From Rhodomicrobium sp. (GTDB lineage: Bacteria; Pseudomonadota; Alphaproteobacteria; Rhizobiales; HXMU1428-3), in NCBI GenBank assembly GCA_021604665.1, contig BQJK01000001.1, positions 1-64,000 on the forward strand: a stretch of DNA of 64,000 bases, given 5' to 3'. Shown here piece after piece: positions 34,038-43,207 of the stretch. A model generated the notes under the pieces. The model was not told where the DNA came from, did no database searches, and was given only the letters and a program-made list of their open reading frames with translations. A program made the translations under genes and the position numbers. Numbering within the stretch: the first letter of the stretch is position 1; each line of letters opens with the position of its first letter.

Positions 34038-35624
34038 ATGTCAAAATCATTCATAACCAAAGCCCCAACACCCAAGCAGGCGCTCTTAGGGCTAATCTTG
34101 GCGCAGTTGACCTGCTGGACGCTGTTCCCCTATTTCGTCAATGGCAATCTGCCTTTGGATGTGATCCGTGAGGGTCTCTCTTGGGGCACTGAATGGCAGC
34201 TCGGTTATCATAAACACCCACCCCTTACCTCATGGATTGCCAATACATCTTATGAATTATTTGGAGATTTTGGCCCCTATCTTATCAGCCAGCTTTTTAT
34301 CTGCCTGTCATATATCTTCTCTTACCTTTTAGGCAAACAGCTCATTGGCGCAAGGGCCGCCGCCGCCGCCACTTTGCTGCTGGCAACGGTATTTTATTAT
34401 CAATGGCCTACACCGGAATTTAACCACAATATCGCGCAAATCCCCTTTTGGGCCGCAGCGATCTATTTCTTCCATCAGGCGATGCAAAAGAGTGAAGCCG
34501 TCTGGTGGTATTGCCTTGGCGCCGTGCTGGCGCTGGGGGCTCTGACCAAATATACAATCGCGCTTCTGGTGCCGCTGATGTTCTTTTTCATGCTGTTTGG
34601 CAAACAGCAGCGCGCCAAATTCCTCTCACCGCACCCTTATCTAGCGGCAATGTTGGGGCTGATAATCCTGGCACCGCATTTATACTGGCTCACCGAGAAT
34701 GACTTTCTTCCCTTTAAATATTATGACGCCCGCTCAGCTTTGGAGCAAAGCCCCTCAGTCCTAATGCGGTTACTCAACCCAATAAAATTCATCCTCGCAC
34801 AAATAGCAGATCATTTGCCGCTACTGGTCATCCTCCTTGTTTCAGGCCTCACGACCCTAGCTCATCTCTTTCAGCGCGGCCGTAGCCGCAAGGCAGTTGA
34901 AAGCGCCAGTAAAAGATCTAGTGAGGCTGACCCGCTGAATGAAACCTATGAGCAGGGCGAGACAACAAAATTCATTCTCATCTTCCTCTTCGGGCCCTTA
35001 AGTCTCGCCGCGCTCTGGTCGCTTTATACGGGTGATAAATTGCGCACCATGTGGGGGGCGCCGATGTGGTCGCTCTCTGGTGTCGCCGTGATCTATTTCC
35101 TGATTGGCCCTGTTAGCCGCGAGCAGATGGCAAAGCTATATAAAACAGTGCTGCCCTTCATAATTGCCCTGGCGCTAATTTACGGTCTAACTGCCCTTGT
35201 CCATCCGCTGTTCAGCAAAAAGCCCCGCCGCACCACATGGCCAGCCGTTGAGATGAGCCGCTATTTTGCAAACCTCTGGCAAGACAAGCAAAGCTGCCCG
35301 CTAACCATTATTGCCGGAGAGAACTGGCTAACAGGCCTCATCGCCCACAAAATGCTCCGCCGCCCCTCCGTTTTGATAAATGGCGATTTGAAAATATCGC
35401 CCTGGATCACTGAAGATGAAATAAAGAAACATGGAATGCTAGTGGTATGGCAACAGGGCAGAGCCGAACCAATGCTTTCAATGCCGGATCAATTAAAGCC
35501 ATCCCTACTCAAAACGAGAGGGCAAAAAAAATTCGAATGGCCAAAACATAAAAAAGCCCCTCCACTCATCATCAACTGGGCAATCCTCCAAGCCCCAAAC
35601 TGCAGCAAAAAGCAGCAGCTTTAG
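34038..35624 (+). CDS. GT-C membrane glycosyltransferase (ArnT/GT39-like)
   Basis: The 528-residue protein has about ten hydrophobic helices. In the first periplasmic loop it has DVIREGLSWGTEWQLGYHKHPPLTSW, the region that holds the catalytic Asp in GT39 and ArnT-type enzymes. The C-terminal third is soluble and basic. Such enzymes use polyprenyl-phosphate sugars as donors. The gene faces away from the UbiA-GtrA-DprE1-DprE2 unit, with about 240 bp between, so it may be the transferase that uses its product. The acceptor (lipid, glycan or protein) is unknown. Confidence 0.75.
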   Translation: MSKSFITKAPTPKQALLGLILAQLTCWTLFPYFVNGNLPLDVIREGLSWGTEWQLGYHKHPPLTSWIANTSYELFGDFGPYLISQLFICLSYIFSYLLGKQLIGARAAAAATLLLATVFYYQWPTPEFNHNIAQIPFWAAAIYFFHQAMQKSEAVWWYCLGAVLALGALTKYTIALLVPLMFFFMLFGKQQRAKFLSPHPYLAAMLGLIILAPHLYWLTENDFLPFKYYDARSALEQSPSVLMRLLNPIKFILAQIADHLPLLVILLVSGLTTLAHLFQRGRSRKAVESASKRSSEADPLNETYEQGETTKFILIFLFGPLSLAALWSLYTGDKLRTMWGAPMWSLSGVAVIYFLIGPVSREQMAKLYKTVLPFIIALALIYGLTALVHPLFSKKPRRTTWPAVEMSRYFANLWQDKQSCPLTIIAGENWLTGLIAHKMLRRPSVLINGDLKISPWITEDEIKKHGMLVVWQQGRAEPMLSMPDQLKPSLLKTRGQKKFEWPKHKKAPPLIINWAILQAPNCSKKQQL

Positions 35625-35674
35625 GGCTTGGAGATAGCCTATCACTAACGGTATGGGAGTAAAAACAAGCTGGC

Positions 35675-36412
35675 TTAGCCGCGCGTCAGAGTAATATCAA
35701 ATGTCGATTTCACAATTGATCCATCCTCTGCAACAGGTTCAAGCTTCAACTGGTTTTTCGCATGGTCATCCTCAGTCTCTCCGCCAGCCCAGGGATCGCC
35801 CGCAATGAAGGGGTCGCCCTCAAAATAAAGCTGCGTAATGAGTGAGGCATATCCCGGCGCTGCCGCCAAAAGATGAATATGAGCAGGCCGTGTACGGCCA
35901 GCATATTTATCATCAATATCCGGCAGACCTTTTGGAATTTTATAACGTCCAGGGATCACCGTTTCAATTTTATAGCGGCCATCAGCATCCGTCAGCAACT
36001 GGCGGCGCAGGCGATACTCCTGTTGTGGGGTGTAAACCTTGGCATATTTTGGCAAGTCATACTCACCCTTCGCATCCGCATGCCAGATATCCATCAGCGC
36101 ATTGGCGATCGGTGTTTTGCAGTCCGGCCCAAACACCTGACCAGAGAGCATAAGTCGTGTGCCCGGCTCGCCTTCATCGGCAAGCACCACGCCAAAGGGG
36201 GCACCAGGCCGGTGAAACGGGCCTAAAATATCACGCTCAGTTGCCCTGCAAGCTTCTTTAGCATGCGCCGCACTGCTCAATGATAAACTGGCAGCGATTG
36301 CGCTGGCAGAGCCGGTTAAAAAATGCCGCCTGCTGGCTGTTGGCACGTCGCTCTTATTGGTTGCGGCACTCTTCATATCTTTCAACGGCAAATCTGATTT
36401 ATCTTGTCCCAT
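35675..36412 (-). CDS. Tat-exported intradiol dioxygenase-family protein
   Basis: The ATG at 36412 with AGGAGAG gives 245 residues; the longer frame is unsupported. SRRHFLTGSASAIAASLSLS is a twin-arginine signal. The mature part has the intradiol ring-cleavage fold with LGPFHRPGAPFG, DIWHADAKGEYD, a second Tyr in GRYKIETVIPGRYK and RPAHIHLLA, giving the two Tyr and two His that bind Fe(III). The family opens catechols between the hydroxyls. Exported members without a pathway next door are common and their substrate is open. It stands alone. Confidence 0.83.
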   Translation of the reverse strand: MGQDKSDLPLKDMKSAATNKSDVPTASRRHFLTGSASAIAASLSLSSAAHAKEACRATERDILGPFHRPGAPFGVVLADEGEPGTRLMLSGQVFGPDCKTPIANALMDIWHADAKGEYDLPKYAKVYTPQQEYRLRRQLLTDADGRYKIETVIPGRYKIPKGLPDIDDKYAGRTRPAHIHLLAAAPGYASLITQLYFEGDPFIAGDPWAGGETEDDHAKNQLKLEPVAEDGSIVKSTFDITLTRG

Positions 36413-36692
36413 AAACTCTCCTATCATTAGCGCTGTTCGCATCAGCGCGGCGCTAGTTCTATCTAGGAAGCTATCAGAGCCACGAGAAAATTGGTTCACG
36501 TCATTTAGTATAGGGGCAATCAAGCCATAAAAATCACCCCTACAATTAAGAAATTTGATTGCAGCACATATTACCATCACTGATACACATCAGTACAATG
36601 ATGAAATTATTGGTATTTTTAGTGAGTAGGAACTGACGGCGGCGGCTGTGATCTGCTAACAATAGGGAGTGCTATTGCTAAAACGATCCTAA

Positions 36693-37985
36693 ATGGAAGA
36701 TAGAATGCCAAAATCTTCATACACCCTCCACCGACATGTCATCTTCGCTATTTTTCTGATCGTAGCGCTGGGCGGTTTCATCGGCATTTGGGCCGCACAA
36801 GCAGAACTCTCAAGCGCCGTCATCGCGCCGGGCAAAATAGTCATCGATGAAAATGTTAAAAAGCTCCAGCATGCAGATGGCGGTATCATCGCAGAAATAA
36901 ATGTCAAAAATGGCGATAGGGTTAAAGCGGGTGATGTAATGATCCGCCTTGATACGACAGAGCATAAAGCAGAGCTTGCCATCCTCACCGCACAGTTAAC
37001 AGAGCTTCTCGCCCGCTCAGCGCGGCTCAATGCGGAGGCCCAAGGCAATGGAGAAATCACATTTCCAAGCGGTTATGAAAAACAGAGCAACAACGCCAGA
37101 ACCGCCGCCAATGCAGAGCGCCGCTTGCTACAGGATGCACGCACCCACCAAAAAGGCAGAGAGAATGAGTTGGAGCTTCAAATCAGCCAGTTAAAAGAAG
37201 AGAGTACCGGGCTTAAGGCAGAGCAAAAGGCCAAGCAAGGGCAAATTCACCTGATCGGCCTGGAGCTGAAACAATTGCAGCAGCTTTACAAAAAAAATCT
37301 CACCTCCGTAACACGGCTTTATGCCCTGCAAAGAGAGCAAAAGCGCTTGGAGGGGGAGGAGGGCAGTTTAACCGCCCGGCTTGCGCGCACCGCTCACAAA
37401 ATTAGCGAAACAAAATTACAGATACTCACCCTGGCCCGTGAAAGAAAGTTGGAGGCTCAGCGCGAAAGGCGCGCAGTTGTCGCGCGAATTGCCGAGTTAA
37501 AAGAAAAGGCCAGCGCCATAGCGGCCCGGCTTAAACGCAGCGCTGTTAAAGCGCCGCGCGCCGGTTTGGTGCATGAGCTTGCTGTTCATACCATCGGCGG
37601 TGTTATCACCCCGGCTGAGACCATAATGTTTATCGTGCCTGACCATGAGAAACTAACCATCGAGGTCAAGGTTCCCCCGGCAGATATTGATCAGATAAAA
37701 CGCGGGCAAACCGTGCGCTTGCGCTTCTCCGCATTCAATCAAAACACAACGCCAGAGCTGCAAGGCAAATTGCACCATGTGGCAGCTGATGTAACGATTG
37801 ATGAAAAAAGCCGCGAGGCATTTTATAAAGCAAGAATTTCAATTGAAAGAGACACCGCCGCCTCTTTAAAACTTATCCCTGGCATGCCGGTGGAAGCCTT
37901 TATAATGACAAGCAACCGCACCGCACTCTCTTATTTCACCAAACCCATAACCGACCAATTCACCAGAGCCCTCCGTGAAGAATAG
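36693..37985 (+). CDS. HlyD/PrtE-type periplasmic adaptor of a type I secretion system
   Basis: The 430-residue protein has one N-terminal helix (VIFAIFLIVALGGFIGIWAA). A lipoyl half (VKNGDRVKAGDVMIRLD), a long coiled-coil hairpin (about residues 90-280, many Lys/Glu/Gln) and the second lipoyl half (SAVKAPRAGLV) follow. The beta-barrel has PPADIDQIKRGQTVRLRFSAF and PGMPVEAFIMT. This is the PrtE/LapC layout. The usual ABC exporter and outer-membrane channel genes are missing on both sides, so it is an orphan. A second start at 36705 is possible. Confidence 0.82.
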   Translation: MEDRMPKSSYTLHRHVIFAIFLIVALGGFIGIWAAQAELSSAVIAPGKIVIDENVKKLQHADGGIIAEINVKNGDRVKAGDVMIRLDTTEHKAELAILTAQLTELLARSARLNAEAQGNGEITFPSGYEKQSNNARTAANAERRLLQDARTHQKGRENELELQISQLKEESTGLKAEQKAKQGQIHLIGLELKQLQQLYKKNLTSVTRLYALQREQKRLEGEEGSLTARLARTAHKISETKLQILTLARERKLEAQRERRAVVARIAELKEKASAIAARLKRSAVKAPRAGLVHELAVHTIGGVITPAETIMFIVPDHEKLTIEVKVPPADIDQIKRGQTVRLRFSAFNQNTTPELQGKLHHVAADVTIDEKSREAFYKARISIERDTAASLKLIPGMPVEAFIMTSNRTALSYFTKPITDQFTRALREE

Positions 37986-38110
37986 ACCCTGGGTCTGATC
38001 AACAATTTACAGAGCGGTAGATCATGTAGCGGGAGCGATCAAAGCCCAAACGTTAGCGCATCATCGGCCCAATCACAGCGCAAACAAACGACAAAGAGAT
38101 TGGCCTTAAT

Positions 38111-38989
38111 CTACTTGATACGCGTTGCAAGTTTAAACTCTTTGAGTTCATCGGCTGTGAAAATATAAAGCTTTTCAGAGGGCGTCTGCATGGCCTTCAC
38201 CCACACCCGCAAGTCAACCCCCATGGTGGATAAATGATCCTGCACCCGGGCGCTAACCGTCTGGCCTTGCGCCATGCCATCATTCAAACTGCCCGGTGTT
38301 GCTGTTGCCGTGAAAACCTGATGCACCCCAATCCACGCGCGCTTGCCCGCCAGGCGTGTTTTGCCGCCAGAAAAAACAATCGGGCAGGAGGAGGCGCAAT
38401 AGCCATTATCCGGCACCACCGTATCAATGCCTTCACTGCGCAGCAGCTTCGACATTTGCAAAGCATCTTCAACTGATCCACCTGGTGAATGGAGATGCAG
38501 GGTTTTTATTTCACCAGCCTGCCCCTTAATAAACTGCGCAAGGTCATCAGCTGTGCCCACTTCAATCCGGCCAATGGCACTAACAGCCCCCTTCGGTCCG
38601 CGAAGAAACGACATCCGCTCACCGGTTATCTCATCTTTTGGTGGCTTGGCATAACCCGGCATTTTCGGCCCCGCCCCCTTGCGGCGCACCGGGTTGGTTA
38701 AAGGCAAATAAGGGCGGAGATGATCTTGCCGCTTTGGCGGCTCCATTGTTATCGGACGGCGCTCTGTCACCTTACCTGGCAATGGCGCATTCGCTTCTTC
38801 ATAGATATCTTTAAAATCGAGCGCTAGAAAAATAACCGTCCCCACAAGCAGCGCCCGGAACGCATATTTCAGCACAAAGCTTTCAGTGAACCAAGCATAG
38901 CGGCGCTGCGAATTTTGTTCAGCCGGGGCCGCACCCGCAAGCGCATCTGGTGTCACATTTTCAGGGGTAGAAGATCCGTTCACGATCAC
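38111..38989 (-). CDS. Membrane-anchored ClpP-like serine peptidase fold protein
   Basis: The 292-residue protein has a membrane helix at about residues 41-62 (ALLVGTVIFLALDF) and a Pro/Lys-rich linker. A ClpP/crotonase-like domain follows with LHLHSPGGSVEDALQMSKLL and NGYCASSCPIVFSGG; the Ser in ASSC lies where the family has its nucleophile. A following His in IGVHQVF fits the catalytic His. It is probably periplasmic and could cut or bind membrane-near peptides. The start is a GTG at 38989 or the next GTG two codons on. A triple 19-bp repeat runs into the leader. Confidence 0.72.
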   Translation of the reverse strand: MIVNGSSTPENVTPDALAGAAPAEQNSQRRYAWFTESFVLKYAFRALLVGTVIFLALDFKDIYEEANAPLPGKVTERRPITMEPPKRQDHLRPYLPLTNPVRRKGAGPKMPGYAKPPKDEITGERMSFLRGPKGAVSAIGRIEVGTADDLAQFIKGQAGEIKTLHLHSPGGSVEDALQMSKLLRSEGIDTVVPDNGYCASSCPIVFSGGKTRLAGKRAWIGVHQVFTATATPGSLNDGMAQGQTVSARVQDHLSTMGVDLRVWVKAMQTPSEKLYIFTADELKEFKLATRIK

Positions 38990-39044
38990 TCTCGCAGTCT
39001 TAGTGTACTCTTGCAGTCTTAGTGTACTCTCGCAGTATTAGTGT
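38988..39044. repeat. Three tandem 19-bp repeats before the ClpP-like gene
   Basis: Three adjoining copies of ACTCTCGCAGTCTTAGTGT occupy 38988-39006, 39007-39025 and 39026-39044, with one substitution each in copies two and three. The first copy touches the start codon. They could be stacked binding sites or a slippage product in the leader. Confidence 0.85.
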
Positions 39045-39120
39045 ATAAGTCAAATAATATGGGGGGCGCATATAGTCGAGGGTCATGCTGTGAAGACCCC
39101 AGGCGAGGATAGCCACCTCT

Positions 39121-40458
39121 TTAAGTTCCCTCAGTTTTCGGGGTCAACCGCGCAACATTCTGCGGTGCTATATCAGATGATGTAAGGCCTGTTTCATCTC
39201 CAGTGTCATTAAGATACTCACTGTTAAGCGGGGCATCAGCTGGCGGCTGGCCATTAGGTGCGAGCGCCCTGCGGTCTCCCTGATAGCGCGCTTCCATCTG
39301 CCGATAAATCTCCACGCCGCGCATCACATCTGCGGCGCTCATTGTCTCCGCATCAAGCTCTACACCATCATCACGGCGGATAGCGCCTTCAACAATAATC
39401 ATGATAAAAATCAGCACCGCGGGTAAAAGATCAATCGAGATAGCCCCGGCCCAGCTCGGCAAAAAATCTCGCGCATAAAGCAAAACAGCCTCAGGCGGGG
39501 AAAGCGGCTGAAAACGCGGCGCAACTGCCGGGGCGCGGGTTAAAATTTCTTCCGCAGCATTAGAGAGCGCAATACTCTGCGCCTGCACAGCTTTTTCGAC
39601 CCGGTCAACAACTTCCGTCTGGCGCTGTTGCAGGTTCAGGCTGCCACCATCTGCCGCCGGGGCAATGAAGGTTTTGCCAAGGTCAACTGCAGCCCGTTTA
39701 ACCGAGGGCGCAACTGATGTTTGTTGCAAAGCGGCGATCACGCCAATCAGCCGCAGCACCTCGCCGCCAAAATCATTAGCGCGCGCGTCTATGGGGCCGT
39801 TGCCCGATGCTAAGTCTCGCATACGGGCCAAATGCTTGCCGCCTTGTTCAAATTGCTGCTTGGCACGGCTGCGGCTTTCGTTGACCTCTTGCGCTAACCT
39901 GTCAAGATCTGTCGACATCTGAGTGAGAAGCTGCGCCACCGTGCCAGAGCCAGAAGTGCCGGTGAGCGCCCCAGAGGAGCGCTCTTGTTGCCCAAGGCTA
40001 GCAAAACGTTTCGAGGCCAGTTGAATGTCAGGCAAAAGACTTTGGGCGGCAAGCGCATTTGAGTGCGCCCGGTCAAATTGCTCTTGATAGGTTTCCGTAG
40101 CATTTGCCATATGCAGCTCAAGCGCCGCAGAGCCAGCAAGTGCCGCCGCATTCAACCAGCTCGACATCGCAATAATCATCGCAGATCCAATAGCCATAGC
40201 CAGATAAAGCCAGGAGCGCGCGCGGGCACTTTCCACATGCGGCAAAAACCTCATCAGGTACGACCAAAACGCATAAATACCAACAGACACCGCTGAGGCA
40301 TAAATCACTGCCCCAAAAAACACCACACTGGTTGTGCCATTAAGCAGGCCGCGCACCCCAAGGTAGGTGTAAACACCGCTTGCCAGCGCCAACACAGCAA
40401 GCGTCACTTTGGTTGTGGTCTCCAGTCGGGCTTGCCCAAGCCTCAGTTCTTTCGTCAT
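39121..40458 (-). CDS. Membrane protein with a large coiled periplasmic loop, function unknown
   Basis: The 445-residue protein has three helices in the first 110 residues, then a loop of about 220 residues rich in Gln, Ala and charged residues that reads as coiled coil (DLDRLAQEVNESRSRAKQQFEQ). A fourth helix (AISIDLLPAVLIFIMIIVEG) and a polar cytoplasmic tail follow. I recognise no family. AAAGG precedes the ATG. It is upstream of the ClpP-like gene on the same strand, about 130 bp away. Confidence 0.65.
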   Translation of the reverse strand: MTKELRLGQARLETTTKVTLAVLALASGVYTYLGVRGLLNGTTSVVFFGAVIYASAVSVGIYAFWSYLMRFLPHVESARARSWLYLAMAIGSAMIIAMSSWLNAAALAGSAALELHMANATETYQEQFDRAHSNALAAQSLLPDIQLASKRFASLGQQERSSGALTGTSGSGTVAQLLTQMSTDLDRLAQEVNESRSRAKQQFEQGGKHLARMRDLASGNGPIDARANDFGGEVLRLIGVIAALQQTSVAPSVKRAAVDLGKTFIAPAADGGSLNLQQRQTEVVDRVEKAVQAQSIALSNAAEEILTRAPAVAPRFQPLSPPEAVLLYARDFLPSWAGAISIDLLPAVLIFIMIIVEGAIRRDDGVELDAETMSAADVMRGVEIYRQMEARYQGDRRALAPNGQPPADAPLNSEYLNDTGDETGLTSSDIAPQNVARLTPKTEGT

Positions 40459-40712
40459 GTTAGCCTTTCAAAGGGTCGATGTTTTGCGGCATAAAATCCT
40501 GATCTAGCTCTAAAATTGTGCCGTTTCAGTGACTGAAAAGCTGGATCACTCTCAATCAGGCACACATCTCTCAAAAACTGTAGAAAAATGCCAGATAGTA
40601 AAGTTCTAAACGCCAGTGAAATGCCAGCCGCAATTATACCGCCAGTTATACAATGCCTGCAGATAAGAGAGTGTCATAGATTGTGATGATAGTTAAAGAG
40701 GAGAGGCAAAAA

Positions 40713-40788
40713 TGGTGCCGGCTGCAGGAGTCGAACCCGCGACCTACTGATTACAAATCAGCCGCTCTACCAACTGAGCTAAGCCGGC
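40713..40788 (-). tRNA. tRNA-Thr(TGT)
   Basis: Read on the minus strand: acceptor GCCGGCT, D arm with GCTCAGTTGGTAGAGC, anticodon loop TTTGTAA (anticodon TGT), T arm GCGGGTTCGACTCCTGC, 3' acceptor AGCCGGC, A and CCA. All stems pair. The CCA is encoded. The 390 bp between this and the next gene show no other feature. Confidence 0.97.
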
Positions 40789-41179
40789 ACATTTTTGGTG
40801 GCACGCCAGATTAATGAGTAAACACGAATGTTATTACTTCTGGCGCGAAAATTGCGAGCAGATGCCTGCAATTAAGAGATATGGACAGTCAGCTAAAGAA
40901 GGCTGAGCCAAATTAAGTAAGCATCCCTGTCACATAATAACGACGACGATGAAAAAACTTCGCTTCAAATCGCTAAGTTCTGCCTTCTACCCTAAAAATA
41001 ATTTTCAATCTACCCCTAATTTTCATATTTTGACAATTCAAACTGAGGTAAACCAGGCGAAGGAAATTAACCAGAAACTAAAGTTAATCACCATTAAGAA
41101 TTTGTTAGCGGAATAATAGGAATCTACCAAGATTCCAGAGGGAATTTCGGCCACTATTGGATTTAATTTGGAGAGTACA

Positions 41180-41509
41180 ATGCGCAAATCCAGGATTATC
41201 ATTCCTGCCATGTTGTTAAGCTTGTCTATGGGGGCAGCAACTGCAGCCGAGGCAGCAAAATATTGTCAGGGAGACCATCTACATTATGGCTTCAGCGACA
41301 GCTTTAAAAGTAAGCGCCAAGCTATGCGTGATGCTGTAAAAAGCTGGGCCAGTTTCACCGCCTTTGAATATGGCCCTGAATGGGCTAGGTGGCGTCTGTC
41401 TATTAACAGGTCAGTTAAATGCGGCCGTGAAAATGGCCTATGGCGCTGCAACATCCAGTCAACCCCCTGCCGTCGCGCTAAGCGTGGTGAAAGAGGCAAA
41501 TACAAATAG
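41180..41509 (+). CDS. Small secreted basic protein
   Basis: The ATG at 41180 has GGAGAG upstream, so four earlier codons are not used. The 109-residue protein has a signal peptide ending AATAAEAA. It then has WASFTAFEYGPEWARWRLS, two Cys residues (KCGRENGLWRCN) and a very basic end (CRRAKRGERGKYK). I know similar short secreted proteins from other Hyphomicrobiales-type genomes but no function. Four Cys residues could make two disulfides. It is the first of four secreted basic proteins between 41 and 44 kb and the least His-rich. Confidence 0.7.
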   Translation: MRKSRIIIPAMLLSLSMGAATAAEAAKYCQGDHLHYGFSDSFKSKRQAMRDAVKSWASFTAFEYGPEWARWRLSINRSVKCGRENGLWRCNIQSTPCRRAKRGERGKYK

Positions 41510-41620
41510 ATCCCAGATTTATAGGTCGTAGACTTATATGACTTGCTATCCGCCTTGTGGAAAAAGGTTAGGACCTTTTCTCAAGACAGCTAATCAAATC
41601 AGGTTTATTCTCATTCTTTA

Positions 41621-41653
41621 TAAAAAGGCTCCGCGTGCGGGGCCTTTTTATTT
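41621..41653 (+). terminator. Rho-independent terminator
   Basis: AAAAAGGCTCCGC and GCGGGGCCTTTTT pair around a two-to-four-base loop, followed by T. It ends the transcript of the secreted protein at 41180-41509. The rest of the gap to 41971 contains no gene I can support; GGGAGGA at its end is the next ribosome binding site. Confidence 0.8.
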
Positions 41654-41971
41654 GGGCTCAACTTCTGTTTGGGGGTAGGGGGCGGCGATTATGTGGCCGC
41701 GGCGGGGCCGGGGACAGCGTTGCGCAAGGTTGGGGTAGTGTAAGTAACTGATAAGTCTAGAAAAACAAAAGTAAATGTAACGTTCAGATTCCATTCAGGT
41801 TCAAACCGCTATAACTAATCTCAAGGATCAGGAATGGCTGAAAACAATGGTTTTGAAATCTGGGAAAGATCAAAAATCATTAGCTCCCCTGGAAACATAT
41901 AGAAGCAAGTTCACCTTGTTGGTTGGCAATTTATAAGGCCCTGCAAGGAGCATCATCCCGGGAGGATAAAA

Positions 41972-42304
41972 ATGTTAAACGCTTCAACAATGAATTTATT
42001 TTCTAAAAAAGTTGCCTTCATGGCCGCCACTTTGGTTTTGGCACTTGGCATGGCAACAAGTTCAGTTAGCACAGCACAAGCTGGTGGCCGTGATGGCCGC
42101 ATCATCGCTGGTGCTATTGCCGGTGCAGCTCTGTTAGCTATCATTGCAAGTGAACGCCGTGATCGTAAACGCTATCGCCGTAAACACCACCGTAGCTATT
42201 ACAATCACCGCGGCGGCCGTGGTTACCATATTCACCATAACAGATGGGGTAAGCCATACCGTTGCAACCGTCGTCACCGCGGTCACCGCAGAGACTATTG
42301 GTAG
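41972..42304 (+). CDS. Small secreted Arg/His/Tyr-rich basic protein
   Basis: The 110-residue protein has a signal peptide (KKVAFMAATLVLALGMATSS ending AQAGG) and a short Gly/Ala hydrophobic stretch (IIAGAIAGAALLAIIASE). A basic tail follows with RRKHHRSYYNHRGGRGYHI, then HHNRWGKPYRCNRRHRGHR. GGGAGGA precedes the ATG. The phrase YHIHHNRWGKPYRC returns almost unchanged in the next gene (YHIHYNRYGRPYRC), so the two are paralogues. Function unknown; strongly cationic mature parts suggest binding to an anionic surface. Confidence 0.72.
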   Translation: MLNASTMNLFSKKVAFMAATLVLALGMATSSVSTAQAGGRDGRIIAGAIAGAALLAIIASERRDRKRYRRKHHRSYYNHRGGRGYHIHHNRWGKPYRCNRRHRGHRRDYW

Positions 42305-42315
42305 GCTTTACATGA

Positions 42316-42406
42316 ATTAAGGGTCTTGTCCCTTAAGGTTGTATCTGCCCCCGACCCACAACCACATGAAGCCGTGCCACTCTCCCCCGATGGCGCGGCT
42401 TTTTGT
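42316..42406 (+). terminator. Two hairpins, the second a terminator with a C-rich loop
   Basis: TTAAGGG with CCCTTAA (about 42318-42338) is a weak first hairpin. AAGCCGTGCCA (42369-42379) pairs with TGGCGCGGCTT (42391-42401), followed by TTTTT; the loop is CTCTCCCCCGA. The C-run in the loop resembles those of the RNA candidate at 24973-25165. Confidence 0.75.
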
Positions 42407-42632
42407 TTAACTGGCCTTTAAAGTGGCAGATCTTTAAGGGTACAGCATCCATTATAGGGGTATGTCTAAAAACAATTATTACAATAAGTTAACATGACCT
42501 AGTCTCAAACTGGATGTAACGTGGGGGATAGTGGTTCTGGCGGAAAAATGCCTTAATCTTAGGCAAATGCTTGATTGGAAATTTATACCCACACTGCCAG
42601 AATGATTGAATTGACAGGAAGGAGTTCAACTC

Positions 42633-42995
42633 ATGTCTAGACTTAAAAGCATACTGGGCCGTTTTGCGCTTGGTCTGGTCGCCGCCGCCTTTGTTGGCGC
42701 AGGTGCCCAAGTCAGCACAGCAAACGCTGCTCCAGTTCCAATGACAGCCGGTAAAACGATCCTTGCACAGCAAGGTCTGGCAACTGGCGAAGCCAAAGTA
42801 GAAACCGTTGGTTGGCGCCGGCATCGTGCTCATCGCTGGCATCGTTATCATTGGCGTAAATTGCGCCGCCTACGCAGACATCTGCGTCATCGTCGCCATT
42901 TCCACCGCCACAGATACCATCGTCGCTATCATATCCATTATAATAGATATGGTCGCCCCTACCGCTGCTACCGTAATCATCGCCGCTACCGCTAG
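42633..42995 (+). CDS. Small secreted Arg/His/Tyr-rich basic protein (paralogue)
   Basis: The 120-residue protein has a signal peptide (LKSILGRFALGLVAAAFVG ... TANAA), a short spacer, and a tail in which nearly every residue is Arg, His, Tyr or Trp (WRRHRAHRWHRYHWRK and what follows). YHIHYNRYGRPYRCYRN is shared with the previous gene. AAGGAG precedes the ATG. It has its own terminator. Such composition is rare in ordinary proteins and points to a structural or binding role at the surface. Confidence 0.72.
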   Translation: MSRLKSILGRFALGLVAAAFVGAGAQVSTANAAPVPMTAGKTILAQQGLATGEAKVETVGWRRHRAHRWHRYHWRKLRRLRRHLRHRRHFHRHRYHRRYHIHYNRYGRPYRCYRNHRRYR

Positions 42996-43021
42996 GCTGG
43001 ATTAAAAGACGGTTGAAGATT

Positions 43022-43053
43022 AAAGCCGCACTCTAATCGGGTGTGGCTTTTTT
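43022..43053 (+). terminator. Rho-independent terminator
   Basis: AAGCCGCAC (43023-43031) pairs with GTGTGGCTT (43041-43049) with one G-T pair, followed by a T-run. Confidence 0.8.
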
Positions 43054-43207
43054 CATTTTAAAAATATGAGGTCGCCGCAGCCATTTCGAGTATTAACAGT
43101 TAGCAAATCCTCGATGCTAACTTTCTTAAGTGCAGTGAGTAAAAATAGTGTATACTCAATGGTATAAGCGTAAGGGCCACACAGCCCGCCGCGCCAGGAG
43201 ATAATTT

